Source of the DNA: Solobacterium sp.
Lineage (GTDB): Bacteria; Bacillota_I; Bacilli_A; Erysipelotrichales; Erysipelotrichaceae
NCBI GenBank assembly: GCA_024680365.1
Contig: JAILCN010000012.1
Location: forward strand, 1-60,953
DNA length: 60,953 nt
Direction: 5' to 3'
Positions 7,501 through 15,321 of this stretch are shown here, one piece after another (position 1 is the stretch's first letter; each line of letters begins with the position of its first letter). The notes under the pieces are model-generated. The model saw only the letters and a program-made list of their open reading frames with translations. It searched no databases and had not been told where the DNA came from. A program made the translations under genes and the position numbers.

Positions 7501-9630
7501 TTATTTGAATAATGTAAAGTGGGTAAACAGGACAGCCATGGAGTTTGCGACTGTGGACATCGTCTTGATGAAGATATCCAGCGCAACGCCGACAACGTCT
7601 TTTCTTGTATCGCCGACTGTGTCTCCTGTAACAGCTGCCTTGTGGGCAGGCGTTCCCTTTTCAGATCCGGGGATCGCTCCGCTTTCGATATACTTCTTGG
7701 CGTTGTCGAACGCGCCACCGGAGTTGCCCATGAAGATCGCCCGCGGGATCGCGGAGATCGTTGCGCCGACCAGCAGACCGCCGACGAAGCTGACGCCGAA
7801 CAGGAAGCCGCCGAGGATCGGGATCAGGATCGCCAGAACAGACGGCAGCAGCATTTTTCGCAGTGACTCTTTCGCAGCCATTTCGATCATGCGGTTGTAA
7901 TCCGGCTTGACCTTGCCTTCCAGAACGCCCGGAATGGACAGCTGTCTGTCGCCTTCGTCTGCCATCAGCTTGGCAGCGTCGATGGTGTTGTCTGTCAGCA
8001 GAGCGCTGAAGTATTCAACCAGAGCACCGCCGATGATGCCGCCGGCAATGACGACATAGGAAGCGATATTGAGGACCGGTTCGCCGCCGCTTGTGGTGTA
8101 GTTGGAAACATAGGCAACGATCAGGGAAACAGTCGCGAATGCAGCGGAACCGATGGCGAAGCCTTTGCCGATGGCTGCGGTCGTGTTGCCGACAGCGTCG
8201 AGCTTGTCCGTGATCGCGCGTACTTTTTCATCGAGGCGGCATGATTCAGCGATACCGCCGGCGTTGTCAGCGATCGGACCGAACGCGTCGATGGAAACAG
8301 TTGCGCCGACGAAGCTCAGCATGCCCAGGGCACTGATCGCGATGCCGTATGTGCCGCACATCGTTCCGGAAAGGAACAGCGCAATGCCGATGACCAGGAT
8401 CGGCGGCAGGCAGGAACGGGAACCGATCGCGTCACCCTTTGTGACAACGAATGCTTCACCTTCATGCGCGATGCCGGCCAGTTCTCTGGTCGGTTTGTAA
8501 TCCGTGCTTGTATAGTATTCCGTAATGGATCCGATCGCGATGCCGCTGATGATGCCGAGAACGGCAGACAGCCACGGGGAGATCCATCCGAATCTGAATG
8601 TTTCATACAGTTCAATATTGCCGAAGATGAAACGACAGGCAAAGAAGCCCAGGACCAGCGTAATGCCGGCGGAGAACCATGTTGCCTTGTCCAGTTCTCT
8701 GGCCGGATTGTCGCCCATCTTTCTCTGCTGCGCCAGGAACAGCGCGATCGTGCACGCCAGCATGCCGGCGCCCGCGAAGATCACCGGGAACAGCGTCGTG
8801 GCATTGAACAGCGCTTCACTGTTCACAGTACCGTTTTTGATCGCGTTGTCATAGATCGTCACAGCGATCATCAGACTGGCGGAAATCGTTGCAACGAAGC
8901 TTTCCAGAAGGTCGGAACAGTTTCCGGCGATGTCGTTGACATTGTCGCCGATAAAGTCAGCGATCGTATTCGGAACACGGCTGTCGTCTTCCGGCAGATC
9001 ATGACGGATCTTGCCGAGGATATCTGCTGAGATGTCCGCTGCTTTGGTGTAGTTGCCGCCGGCAACACGGTTGAACATCGCGACAAGCGAGCAGCCCAGT
9101 GAGTAAGTCGTCAGACGTGTGATCGTCGGATTGCACGCGAAGGATGTCAGAAGGCCATGGCCGGTCGCAGTTTCTGATACGCCGCCGAAGACGATCAGAA
9201 CGAGCATCAGTCCGATCAGACCCATCGCCTGTACGCTCAGGCCGCTGATCGCGCCGCCGCACAGAGCAACCTTGACGGTTTCACCGATCGACATCGTACG
9301 TCGTGCCGTATTGGAAGTACGGACATTTGCGTATGTCGCGCTGCGCATGCCGAGAATGCATACGAAACTGCTCATCGCCGCGCCGAGGATCAGCGTCAGT
9401 CCGGACGTTGCCTCAACGAACAGAGAAAAGACGAGGGCAATGACTGCCACAACGATGAAGATAGAGCGGAATTCTGTCTTCAGAAATGTGTTGGCGCCTT
9501 CCCGGATAATACCGGAAAGTTCCTTCATTTCTTCGGTTCCTTCCTCCATGCGTCTGATCTTTCCGTAGTTCAGAAAAACATAGATCATGGCAAGAACACA
9601 GATCCCAAGAATTGTCAGCCAGTATAGCAT
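7501..9630 (-). CDS. hppA: Membrane-bound ion-pumping pyrophosphatase
   Basis: Couples pyrophosphate hydrolysis to H+ or Na+ export. The 709 residues contain many membrane helices and the family signatures NRVAGGNYTKAAD, LPEDDSRVP, IADFIGDNVNDIAG, GNTTAAIGKGFAIGSAA and IPRAIFMGNSGGAFDNAKKY. Alanine in GNTTAA, where K+-independent enzymes have lysine, suggests a K+-dependent type. In the DX7KXE substrate motif the last acid is arginine (D-ISADILG-K-I-R, codon complement 9004-9006), and GNCSDLLES replaces the usual GMGADLFES, so it is a divergent member and its activity should not be assumed. GGAGG lies eight bases before the ATG. Confidence 0.93.
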   Translation of the reverse strand: MLYWLTILGICVLAMIYVFLNYGKIRRMEEGTEEMKELSGIIREGANTFLKTEFRSIFIVVAVIALVFSLFVEATSGLTLILGAAMSSFVCILGMRSATYANVRTSNTARRTMSIGETVKVALCGGAISGLSVQAMGLIGLMLVLIVFGGVSETATGHGLLTSFACNPTITRLTTYSLGCSLVAMFNRVAGGNYTKAADISADILGKIRHDLPEDDSRVPNTIADFIGDNVNDIAGNCSDLLESFVATISASLMIAVTIYDNAIKNGTVNSEALFNATTLFPVIFAGAGMLACTIALFLAQQRKMGDNPARELDKATWFSAGITLVLGFFACRFIFGNIELYETFRFGWISPWLSAVLGIISGIAIGSITEYYTSTDYKPTRELAGIAHEGEAFVVTKGDAIGSRSCLPPILVIGIALFLSGTMCGTYGIAISALGMLSFVGATVSIDAFGPIADNAGGIAESCRLDEKVRAITDKLDAVGNTTAAIGKGFAIGSAAFATVSLIVAYVSNYTTSGGEPVLNIASYVVIAGGIIGGALVEYFSALLTDNTIDAAKLMADEGDRQLSIPGVLEGKVKPDYNRMIEMAAKESLRKMLLPSVLAILIPILGGFLFGVSFVGGLLVGATISAIPRAIFMGNSGGAFDNAKKYIESGAIPGSEKGTPAHKAAVTGDTVGDTRKDVVGVALDIFIKTMSTVANSMAVLFTHFTLFK

Positions 9631-9758
9631 AATGAACGCCTCCAGGAGTTTCCTCCTAAAATCAAAATTCTAGAAAATCATATCATAGTTCACGCATTTC
9701 CTCCATTCCATGCATTACAATGAAGACAGAAAGAAGTTTCGGAATTGGAGACTATCAT

Positions 9759-10838
9759 ATGACTGACAAAAAACCGGTTTTATTCTATGCCGTAAAGCGG
9801 CTCAGCGGCGGTATCCTGACATTCCTGACGGACCTGTCAAACCGACTGATCGAAACGTATGATATCAGCATCGCATTCTATCCTGACAGTGAAACACCCC
9901 AGCAGATCCGCACACTGTTTGATCCCAGAGTAAAGATGTACAGTGTGACTTCTTTTGAAAGCGACGGCAATCCTCTGACAGACGGCGGAGGCGGAACAGA
10001 ACTGAAGGCACTCTGCGAAGAGATCCATCCCGATATCATTCATTTGCACGGCTTCGGCGCCGGACGCATCGGCCGCAAGATCTTCGCGAACGCAGGCATC
10101 CCTGTGTTCTATACACCGCACGGCTACCTCTTCCTGGCGGAAGATCACAACCGGATCACAAAGTCCATGTACCGGCGCATTGAAAAGAACCTGGCCAAAA
10201 CAAACTGTGTGACCATTGCCTGTTCCCGCAGTGAATACGCCGAAGCGCTGGCATTCTCTGATACAGCAGTCTATGTCAACAACGGCATCAATACCGAAAG
10301 CATTGATCAGCTCCTTCAGGAAACAGCGATCCCGGATCATCCGCTGACGGTATATACCTCCGGTCTGATCAACCCGCAGAAAAACCCTGCCCTGTTCAAC
10401 GAGATCGCCATGGCGATGCCGGACGTGCAGTTCGTCTGGATCGGCGACGGCGAGATGCGCTATAAGCTGACTGCGCCGAATACCAAGATCACCGGCTGGC
10501 TGCCCTGGGAAGAAGCCCTGAAACAGGCTGCTTCCGCGGATGTGTTCATCCTGACATCCCTCTGGGAAGGTCTGCCTCTGACACTGCTGGAAGCGATGTA
10601 TATGAACAAGCTCTGCGTTGTCTCCAATGTTGCCGGTTCCAAAGACCTGATCGTCAACGGCGAAACAGGCTTTGTCTGCAATTCCGCGGCAGCCTTCGTC
10701 AATGCCATTCACCAGTTCCGGGAAAACAACGTTTCTGATCTGATCAAAAATGCCAGAGAAGAAGTTGTCGAAAACTACACGATCGAAAAGATGGTGCAGG
10801 GCTATGATGCCATCTACCGGAAAGCATTAGGCAGATAA
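9759..10838 (+). CDS. Family 4 glycosyltransferase
   Basis: A GT-B fold glycosyltransferase that probably builds a cell-surface glycan. The N-terminal half has HGFGAGRIGRKIF and FYTPHGYLF; the C-terminal half has VYTSGLINPQKNP, FVWIGDGEMRY and the nucleotide-sugar signature EGLPLTLLEAMYMNKLCVVS with the EX7E acids. I start at ATG 9759, eight bases after GGAG; the frame is open from 9720 but without a ribosome site. 359 residues. It is divergent from hppA with no clear operon partner, so donor and acceptor are unknown. Confidence 0.88.
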   Translation: MTDKKPVLFYAVKRLSGGILTFLTDLSNRLIETYDISIAFYPDSETPQQIRTLFDPRVKMYSVTSFESDGNPLTDGGGGTELKALCEEIHPDIIHLHGFGAGRIGRKIFANAGIPVFYTPHGYLFLAEDHNRITKSMYRRIEKNLAKTNCVTIACSRSEYAEALAFSDTAVYVNNGINTESIDQLLQETAIPDHPLTVYTSGLINPQKNPALFNEIAMAMPDVQFVWIGDGEMRYKLTAPNTKITGWLPWEEALKQAASADVFILTSLWEGLPLTLLEAMYMNKLCVVSNVAGSKDLIVNGETGFVCNSAAAFVNAIHQFRENNVSDLIKNAREEVVENYTIEKMVQGYDAIYRKALGR

Positions 10839-10848
10839 TTCTCACAGA

Positions 10849-10878
10849 CATGTTCCGCATGGGACATGGTTTTTATTT
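10849..10878 (+). terminator. Terminator of the glycosyltransferase gene
   Basis: CATGTT / GACATG stem with loop CCGCATGG, followed by GTTTTTATTTT. Confidence 0.75.
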
Positions 10879-10884
10879 TACCGG

Positions 10885-10915
10885 TTGACTTCAAGTGAAC
10901 TTTAATATTTATGCT
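10885..10915 (+). promoter_or_regulatory. MerR-type promoter/operator of the first SDR gene
   Basis: TTGACT and TATGCT are separated by 19 bp, the overlong spacer typical of MerR-activated promoters. The spacer region holds the imperfect dyad TTCAAGTGAACTTTAA. The same layout with a perfect dyad is found at 12181, before the second SDR gene. Confidence 0.75.
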
Positions 10916-10940
10916 GAAGAAAAGACGGAGGTTAACAGTT

Positions 10941-11705
10941 ATGAGACTCGAGAACAAAGTTGCACTGATCACCGGAGGCGGCACCGGGATCGGCCTTGAA
11001 ATTGCCAGACAGTATGTTGAAGAAGGTGCCTATGTCTACATCACCGGCAGAAGAGAAAACAAACTGCAGGAAGCAGCTGAATCAATTGGAAGAAACATCG
11101 GCTATATCGCAGCGGATGTTTCCAGCAAAGAAGATATGTTAAGAGCAGCGGAAAAGATCAAAGCCGAACAGGGGCATGTCGATATCGTCATCTGCAATGC
11201 CGGCATCGGCGGCTATGTTGCCCTGACAGACATTGATGAAAAGGAATTCAACCGCGTCATGTATACGAACGTGCTCGGCGCGTATTACACAGCACAGGCA
11301 TGCCTGCCGATGATGCAGGAAGGATCCACATTCATCATGACGACATCTGTCACAGCATCTCTCGGTCTGCCCAGCTTCAGCCTTTATATCGCAGCCAAAT
11401 CCGCGATGAAATCATTTATTTATACCTGGTCCAGTGAACTGAGAGGCAGAAAGATCCGCGTCAACGCGATCGCTCCCGGCATCATTCCCACACCTGCCGC
11501 AGGCGGTGAGCTCGGCAGAAGCCCGGAAGAAGAAAAAGCGCGTCAGGAATACCGCGCCACACTGATCCCGGCAGGCAAAGTCGGCAATGTGCGCGATATC
11601 GCAAACGCAGCTGTATATCTTGGTTCGGATGAGTCTTCCTATGTCAACGGTGTAGAACTGCTCGTCGACGGAGGACTTGCGGCTGTCTATCCAGTCAGAC
11701 TGTAA
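10941..11705 (+). CDS. Short-chain dehydrogenase/reductase
   Basis: NAD(P)-dependent oxidoreductase with a Rossmann fold. Visible are the cofactor motif TGGGTGIG near residue 12, the NAG motif (ICNAGIGG), catalytic Ser in TTSVTAS and the YIAAK Tyr-Lys pair. PGIIPTP and the C-terminal YVNGVELLVDGGL are typical of classical SDRs. I start at ATG 10941, which has GGAGG; the open frame from 10911 begins inside the -10 hexamer and cannot be translated from that promoter. 254 residues. Substrate unknown; control by the neighbouring MerR protein suggests an inducible carbonyl or quinone substrate. Confidence 0.92.
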   Translation: MRLENKVALITGGGTGIGLEIARQYVEEGAYVYITGRRENKLQEAAESIGRNIGYIAADVSSKEDMLRAAEKIKAEQGHVDIVICNAGIGGYVALTDIDEKEFNRVMYTNVLGAYYTAQACLPMMQEGSTFIMTTSVTASLGLPSFSLYIAAKSAMKSFIYTWSSELRGRKIRVNAIAPGIIPTPAAGGELGRSPEEEKARQEYRATLIPAGKVGNVRDIANAAVYLGSDESSYVNGVELLVDGGLAAVYPVRL

Positions 11706-11740
11706 CAGAAACACCTTTCGTGAATCCGGAAGGACAGCGG

Positions 11741-12163
11741 TTATTTCTGAGGCTTCCTGCCATACATGGGATCTTTCGACCGGCTGTCCATTTCCCTTTT
11801 CATGAGGGTGTTTTCATAATTCCCGATCACCTCTTCCAGCTGTTCAATGACAGCGTTCAGCCGTCGTGCTTCTTCTTTCAGCTGTTCCAGTTGTTCGATC
11901 AGGATCTGTTTCCTCTCCGGTATCGTCTCCGCACCGGCATAAAACAGATCCACATAGTTTTTGATTCCTTCCACCGGGATCCCGGCATTCCGCAGGGTCA
12001 GTATAAAATTGATCCGGCGGAATTCTTTTTCCCCGTATACTCTTCTGCCGCTTTCGTTTCTGGTCACCGGTTCCAGCAGTCCTTCCGTTTCATACCAGCG
12101 CAGTGCAGACGGCGCAATACCGAAATGTTCCGCTGTTTCTCCGATCGAAAAATATTTTTTCAT
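11741..12163 (-). CDS. MerR-family transcription regulator
   Basis: Winged HTH regulator that would untwist promoters with 19-bp spacers. The first ~70 residues hold the MerR domain (FSIGETAEHFGIAPSALRWY, then GLLEPVTRNESGRRVYGE), followed by a coiled coil (ILIEQLEQLKEEARRLNAVI). There are no cysteines in the protein as annotated, so it is not a thiol sensor of the NmlR/AdhR kind. The frame is open to 12331 but the start at 12163 matches the family. It sits between two SDR genes, both preceded by matching dyads, so it very likely controls both and, through the shared intergenic region, itself. 140 residues. Confidence 0.92.
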   Translation of the reverse strand: MKKYFSIGETAEHFGIAPSALRWYETEGLLEPVTRNESGRRVYGEKEFRRINFILTLRNAGIPVEGIKNYVDLFYAGAETIPERKQILIEQLEQLKEEARRLNAVIEQLEEVIGNYENTLMKREMDSRSKDPMYGRKPQK

Positions 12164-12180
12164 TTTTTTATTTCTACCTC

Positions 12181-12211
12181 TTGACTTAAAGTATACTTTA
12201 ACATTTAAGAT
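12181..12211 (+). promoter_or_regulatory. MerR-type promoter/operator of the second SDR gene
   Basis: TTGACT, a 19-bp spacer and TAAGAT, with the perfect 16-bp palindrome TTAAAGTATACTTTAA at 12186-12201. It lies between divergent merR and SDR genes. Confidence 0.85.
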
Positions 12212-12253
12212 AAAGCCAGATAAAGAAAAACAAAAGAAAAGGAGATATCTGAT

Positions 12254-13078
12254 ATGGCAAAAACATGGATCATCACAGGCGCATCCGCAGGCGGCATCGG
12301 CGAAGGCATCGCAAGAGCAGTTCTCTCTCACGGCGACAACGCAGTCATCACAGCAAGATCACTTTCCAAGACGGAAAGCATCGCAAAGGATTATCCGGAA
12401 ACATGTCTCCCTGTTACACTGGATATGTCCGACAGAGCACAGATGAAGGAAGTTGTCAGACAGGCAGTTGAGAAGTTTGGAACTGTTGACGTTCTGATCA
12501 ACAACGCCGGACACGGCTATCGTTCTTCTGTTGAAGAAGGTGAAGATGAAGCGATCCAGGAACTGTTCCAGACAAACCTGTTCGGTCCCATCAATATGAT
12601 CAAGGAAGTCCTTCCGATCCTCAGAGAAAAGGGTGAAGGCGTCATCATGAACACAACGAGCATTGCGGCAGAACGTTCTGCGATCGGCTCCGGCTACTAC
12701 GCATCCTCCAAGGCAGCTCTGGATCTTCTCACAGACGGTCTGTGCAAGGAACTGAAGCCGCTCGGAATCAGAGTCATGGTCATTGAACCGGGCGCATTCC
12801 GCACACACTTCTATGATGAAGCACTCAAGAGCGCACCGCTGAAGGTTGAAGCTTACAAAGATTCCACATGGAAGAACGCGAACGCCGTCAACAAGAGACA
12901 GCAGCCGGGCGATCCGATGAAAGCCGGAGAGCTCGTCTACAGAATGGCTTATGCGGAAGAAGCACCGTTCAGACTTCTGCTTGGTTCCGACGCAGTCAAC
13001 GCTGTTGTTTCAACTGCAGAAGGCAGGATCGAAGAAGCCAGAAAATTCGCAGCTGATTCTGAAAGCACAAACTTCTGA
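12254..13078 (+). CDS. Short-chain dehydrogenase/reductase
   Basis: NAD(P)-dependent oxidoreductase of about 274 residues. It has TGASAGGIGEGIA at the N-terminus, NNAGHGY, catalytic Ser in TTSIAAE, and the YYASSK active-site pair. The C-terminal part after PGAFRTHF is longer than in the first SDR and differs from it, so the two are not recent duplicates. AAAAGGAG precedes the ATG. The MerR-type promoter and divergent MerR gene make it a probable member of a two-gene MerR regulon. Confidence 0.92.
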   Translation: MAKTWIITGASAGGIGEGIARAVLSHGDNAVITARSLSKTESIAKDYPETCLPVTLDMSDRAQMKEVVRQAVEKFGTVDVLINNAGHGYRSSVEEGEDEAIQELFQTNLFGPINMIKEVLPILREKGEGVIMNTTSIAAERSAIGSGYYASSKAALDLLTDGLCKELKPLGIRVMVIEPGAFRTHFYDEALKSAPLKVEAYKDSTWKNANAVNKRQQPGDPMKAGELVYRMAYAEEAPFRLLLGSDAVNAVVSTAEGRIEEARKFAADSESTNF

Positions 13079-13084
13079 TCACAC

Positions 13085-13116
13085 AGGATCCTTTGGAAAC
13101 AGAGGATCTTTTTTTA
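13085..13116 (+). terminator. Terminator of the second SDR gene
   Basis: GATCCT / AGGATC stem with loop TTGGAAACAG followed by seven T. Confidence 0.75.
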
Positions 13117-13160
13117 TTCATGCAGCACTCCATCATAAAAAAAGGCCTCATATGAGAGAC

Positions 13161-13200
13161 CAATGGCGTAAACCTGAAAAACGGTTTACGTCATTTTTTA
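13161..13200 (+). terminator. Left-end IS hairpin, inward-facing terminator
   Basis: AATGGCGTAAACC / GGTTTACGTCATT stem (13 bp with one G-U) and a T-tract. It would block transcription entering from the SDR gene. Its left arm is the terminal inverted repeat. Confidence 0.7.
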
Positions 13201-13360
13201 TTTAGCGCCGAAAATAAAAAAAAGATGTTCCAGAAGAGTGCAAAAGAAAGTTGAGCAGTTAGTAACTGAACTGATTATGGATATTGATGATTGAACTTAT
13301 CGGCTTATCGTTTTATGCTTAACTTGTTTGAGAGACATCGTCTCTATACTACGGACTGGA

Positions 13361-14782
13361 TTACTGATTAGATGTCGTGAATCCAGTCTTTGTTTTTCTC
13401 AGGGGTGGATTCTTTCTTCCATCAATTCTGTAGCGGGGTTGGTGAACCGTAATTCTGAATTTATCCCATCGCTTATAATGTCTTCCTTCACGTATCATTA
13501 CCCTGACTCGGGCACACTCCTGAACCAGCTCTTTCAGTTTCTCAGCACTCAGTCTTCCATTGAAGAAAGATCTGACAAACCATGAGGAGCGGCACATCTC
13601 AATAACATGCTTATTGTTGACCAAGTGCTCACCTGGCCGGCAATTCCTCTCTTCTGCAGTATTGCGGATCAGATTCTCTATATTTGAGAATATGATTTTC
13701 GCCATAATCTCATTGGTAAGTGAGATTGGATTGGCAGTATTCAGCTGCTCAATATCAAGAAGATTCTTCAATGTGCCATAACCTGTCTCAATATCCCATC
13801 TTTCCACATGATAAATATGAATGATGTCTTCTGTGTCAAATTCATCAGGTGAAAGATTGGTAAAGTACTCGGCATCCAGAGAATGATGTATGATTTTTCT
13901 TTCCTTTCTGAAGGTTATGTATTCTTCATCATACTCGTAATGACCTTTGACCAGTCTCACACGCATAACCGGATAAATTGAAATATATCTGCGGATATAA
14001 TCACGGATGATCCGTTTCCGCCACATTTTGTGAATCAGGATCCGGAGAACTATATCCCTACATTCCGGACATACTGCAGCACGCTCCTTTTTGAAAAAAT
14101 TCCTCTTGGCGCGGATTAAATATCTATATCCCTTCATCTCACAGTATTTAAACAGCTCAGCCGAGCCATAATACCGGTCAGCCAGGATAATCACCTTATA
14201 ACACTTGAGAACGTCCTCCAGCACCTCAAGATGTTTGAAAAGCAGCGGGATCTCAGATATATCCTGATGCACTACCTGAAAATCAAGAATCACTTTATTC
14301 AAAACATCATAGGCGACTGAAATCCTGGCCTGCGGTGGACTGTGCCCATCCTTTTCGGGATCCTTATTATGTGTTTTTCTGCCGAAAAGGTTTCCTAATA
14401 CATTATGATTGGGAAGTGTTGCGAATGTGCCGTCAACAGCGATGAGGAGATATCCCTGCATCGTTTTCTTTTTCATAGGAAGGTAGATTTTCTCCAGGAA
14501 CATCTGCTGTATCTTATGCCACACATCATAATTCAGGATCGACATTCTTTTTAACACCGCCTGTTTACTGGGCGGTTTCAGACTGTTGAGGTCCGGATAA
14601 AACCTGCAGATGTCCTCAGAGAGAGTCAGACCCTGCCTGAATATCAGATAAGTGAGCAGATAACGAAGTGGCATTTTGCCGTCTTCTCTGGTAAAGGAAG
14701 TTGGGATGATACGTGCATAAGGAAATAAATCCTCTGAATGAATGATGGAAGAAAATGTTTTAAGAAGCTGTCTGAGCTTCAT
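13361..14782 (-). CDS. IS4-family-like DDE transposase
   Basis: Catalyses cut-and-paste transposition. The 473 residues show the three acidic positions of an RNase H-like core: AVDGTFATLP near residue 117, ILADRYYGSAELF near 200, and YHVERWDIETGYGTLK near 322, matching the YREK signature of IS4 transposases (R-3-E-6-K). The C-terminal part is basic. It is read leftward and ends within a 9-bp inverted repeat. The ATG has no good ribosome site. It lies in the same frame as the preceding 65-codon ORF with a single TAG between them, so reinitiation or read-through may matter. No frameshift is seen, so it may be active. Confidence 0.88.
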   Translation of the reverse strand: MKLRQLLKTFSSIIHSEDLFPYARIIPTSFTREDGKMPLRYLLTYLIFRQGLTLSEDICRFYPDLNSLKPPSKQAVLKRMSILNYDVWHKIQQMFLEKIYLPMKKKTMQGYLLIAVDGTFATLPNHNVLGNLFGRKTHNKDPEKDGHSPPQARISVAYDVLNKVILDFQVVHQDISEIPLLFKHLEVLEDVLKCYKVIILADRYYGSAELFKYCEMKGYRYLIRAKRNFFKKERAAVCPECRDIVLRILIHKMWRKRIIRDYIRRYISIYPVMRVRLVKGHYEYDEEYITFRKERKIIHHSLDAEYFTNLSPDEFDTEDIIHIYHVERWDIETGYGTLKNLLDIEQLNTANPISLTNEIMAKIIFSNIENLIRNTAEERNCRPGEHLVNNKHVIEMCRSSWFVRSFFNGRLSAEKLKELVQECARVRVMIREGRHYKRWDKFRITVHQPRYRIDGRKNPPLRKTKTGFTTSNQ

Positions 14783-14791
14783 GAGACTATA

Positions 14792-14989
14792 CTACTTCTG
14801 ATCGTATACGAGACGAGGTTTAGGATCCTCAAAGGCGGCTTTGATATAAGGAACCTGTTCATTCTCAAACAAGCCAAGGCTGCGCACAGTACGATGTTTA
14901 ACCTTTCCGTTTTCACGATAAGCCTCAGTCAGATAGATAAAGGATGTATTTTTCCTTCCTTTGTTGTTGGGAACTACTTTAACGAACAT
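14792..14989 (-). CDS. Small ORF resembling the N-terminus of IS1634-type transposases
   Basis: The 65 residues begin MFVKVVPNNKGRK and contain IYLTEAYRENGKVKHRTVRS, a pattern typical of the start of IS1634-family transposases rather than of IS4 ones. AAAGGAGG lies before the ATG, so it is very likely translated. It ends at TAG (complement 14792-14794), three sense codons before the ATG of the transposase and in the same frame. It may be a regulatory or accessory peptide, or the front of a transposase cut off by an amber codon. Confidence 0.7.
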   Translation of the reverse strand: MFVKVVPNNKGRKNTSFIYLTEAYRENGKVKHRTVRSLGLFENEQVPYIKAAFEDPKPRLVYDQK

Positions 14990-15099
14990 ACAGGCCTCCT
15001 TTCCTATACTACTTTACTACCCATATAATCGCTTATATAAAGATTATTATCAATATAGTCCTATACTACGTTCACCGACTTTAGATCATTTTGACAATA

Positions 15100-15139
15100 A
15101 AAAAGGCGTATCCCCATAATTTTTGGGTTTACGCCATTG
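15100..15139 (-). terminator. Right-end IS hairpin, inward-facing terminator
   Basis: Minus strand GGCGTAAACCC / GGGGATACGCC stem with loop AAAAATTAT, then TTTTTTATT. It mirrors the left-end hairpin and carries the other terminal inverted repeat. Confidence 0.7.
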
Positions 15140-15162
15140 TCCTGGAAACAGGGCTTTTTTCA
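15140..15162 (+). terminator. Short terminator just outside the IS
   Basis: CCTG / CAGG stem with a GAAA loop followed by GCTTTTTT. It could stop transcription leaving the element to the right. Confidence 0.5.
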
Positions 15163-15321
15163 TACCTGCATTCAAACAGATGACCATGCGTTCTGTCAGA
15201 AACAGCTTGAAGAAAATGCTGCGGTTTCCCGCGTGCAGACAAAAGCTTTGTTCCAATGCAAAGGATCGCGATGTGTTATATTAGTTCCGGAAAGTTCTAT
15301 GCACCTGAAAGGAGCAATATC

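Larger units (their letters stand above)
13344..15069. repeat. Four dispersed copies of CTATACTAC
   Basis: Exact copies at 13344, 14787, 15004 and 15061, all in the same orientation. The outer two share CTATACTACG and the inner two share CTATACTACTT, so the pairs are nested. The inner pair brackets the 65-codon ORF, and one copy contains its stop codon. Four copies of a 9-mer in 1.7 kb is not expected by chance. Confidence 0.7.
13161..15139. mobile_element. Insertion sequence, IS4-like transposase with extra small ORF
   Basis: About 2 kb, visibly more AT-rich than its neighbours. Its ends carry a 14-bp inverted repeat CAATGGCGTAAACC (13161-13174 and complement 15126-15139), each the outer arm of a hairpin followed by a T-tract that would stop transcription entering the element from either side. 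It holds a DDE transposase and a 65-codon ORF, both leftward. I see no target-site duplication next to these ends, so the exact borders are tentative. A second possibility is a core of 13354-15060 flanked by the 10-bp direct repeat CTATACTACG. Confidence 0.65.

Noticed and set aside
7416-7718. N-terminal extension of the flavin reductase-like gene
   Set aside because: It runs over the hppA terminator and the end of hppA, and AGGAGG marks the ATG at 7415.
10911-10940. Upstream start for the first SDR gene
   Set aside because: The ATG lies inside the -10 hexamer of the MerR-type promoter, so it would not be in the transcript.
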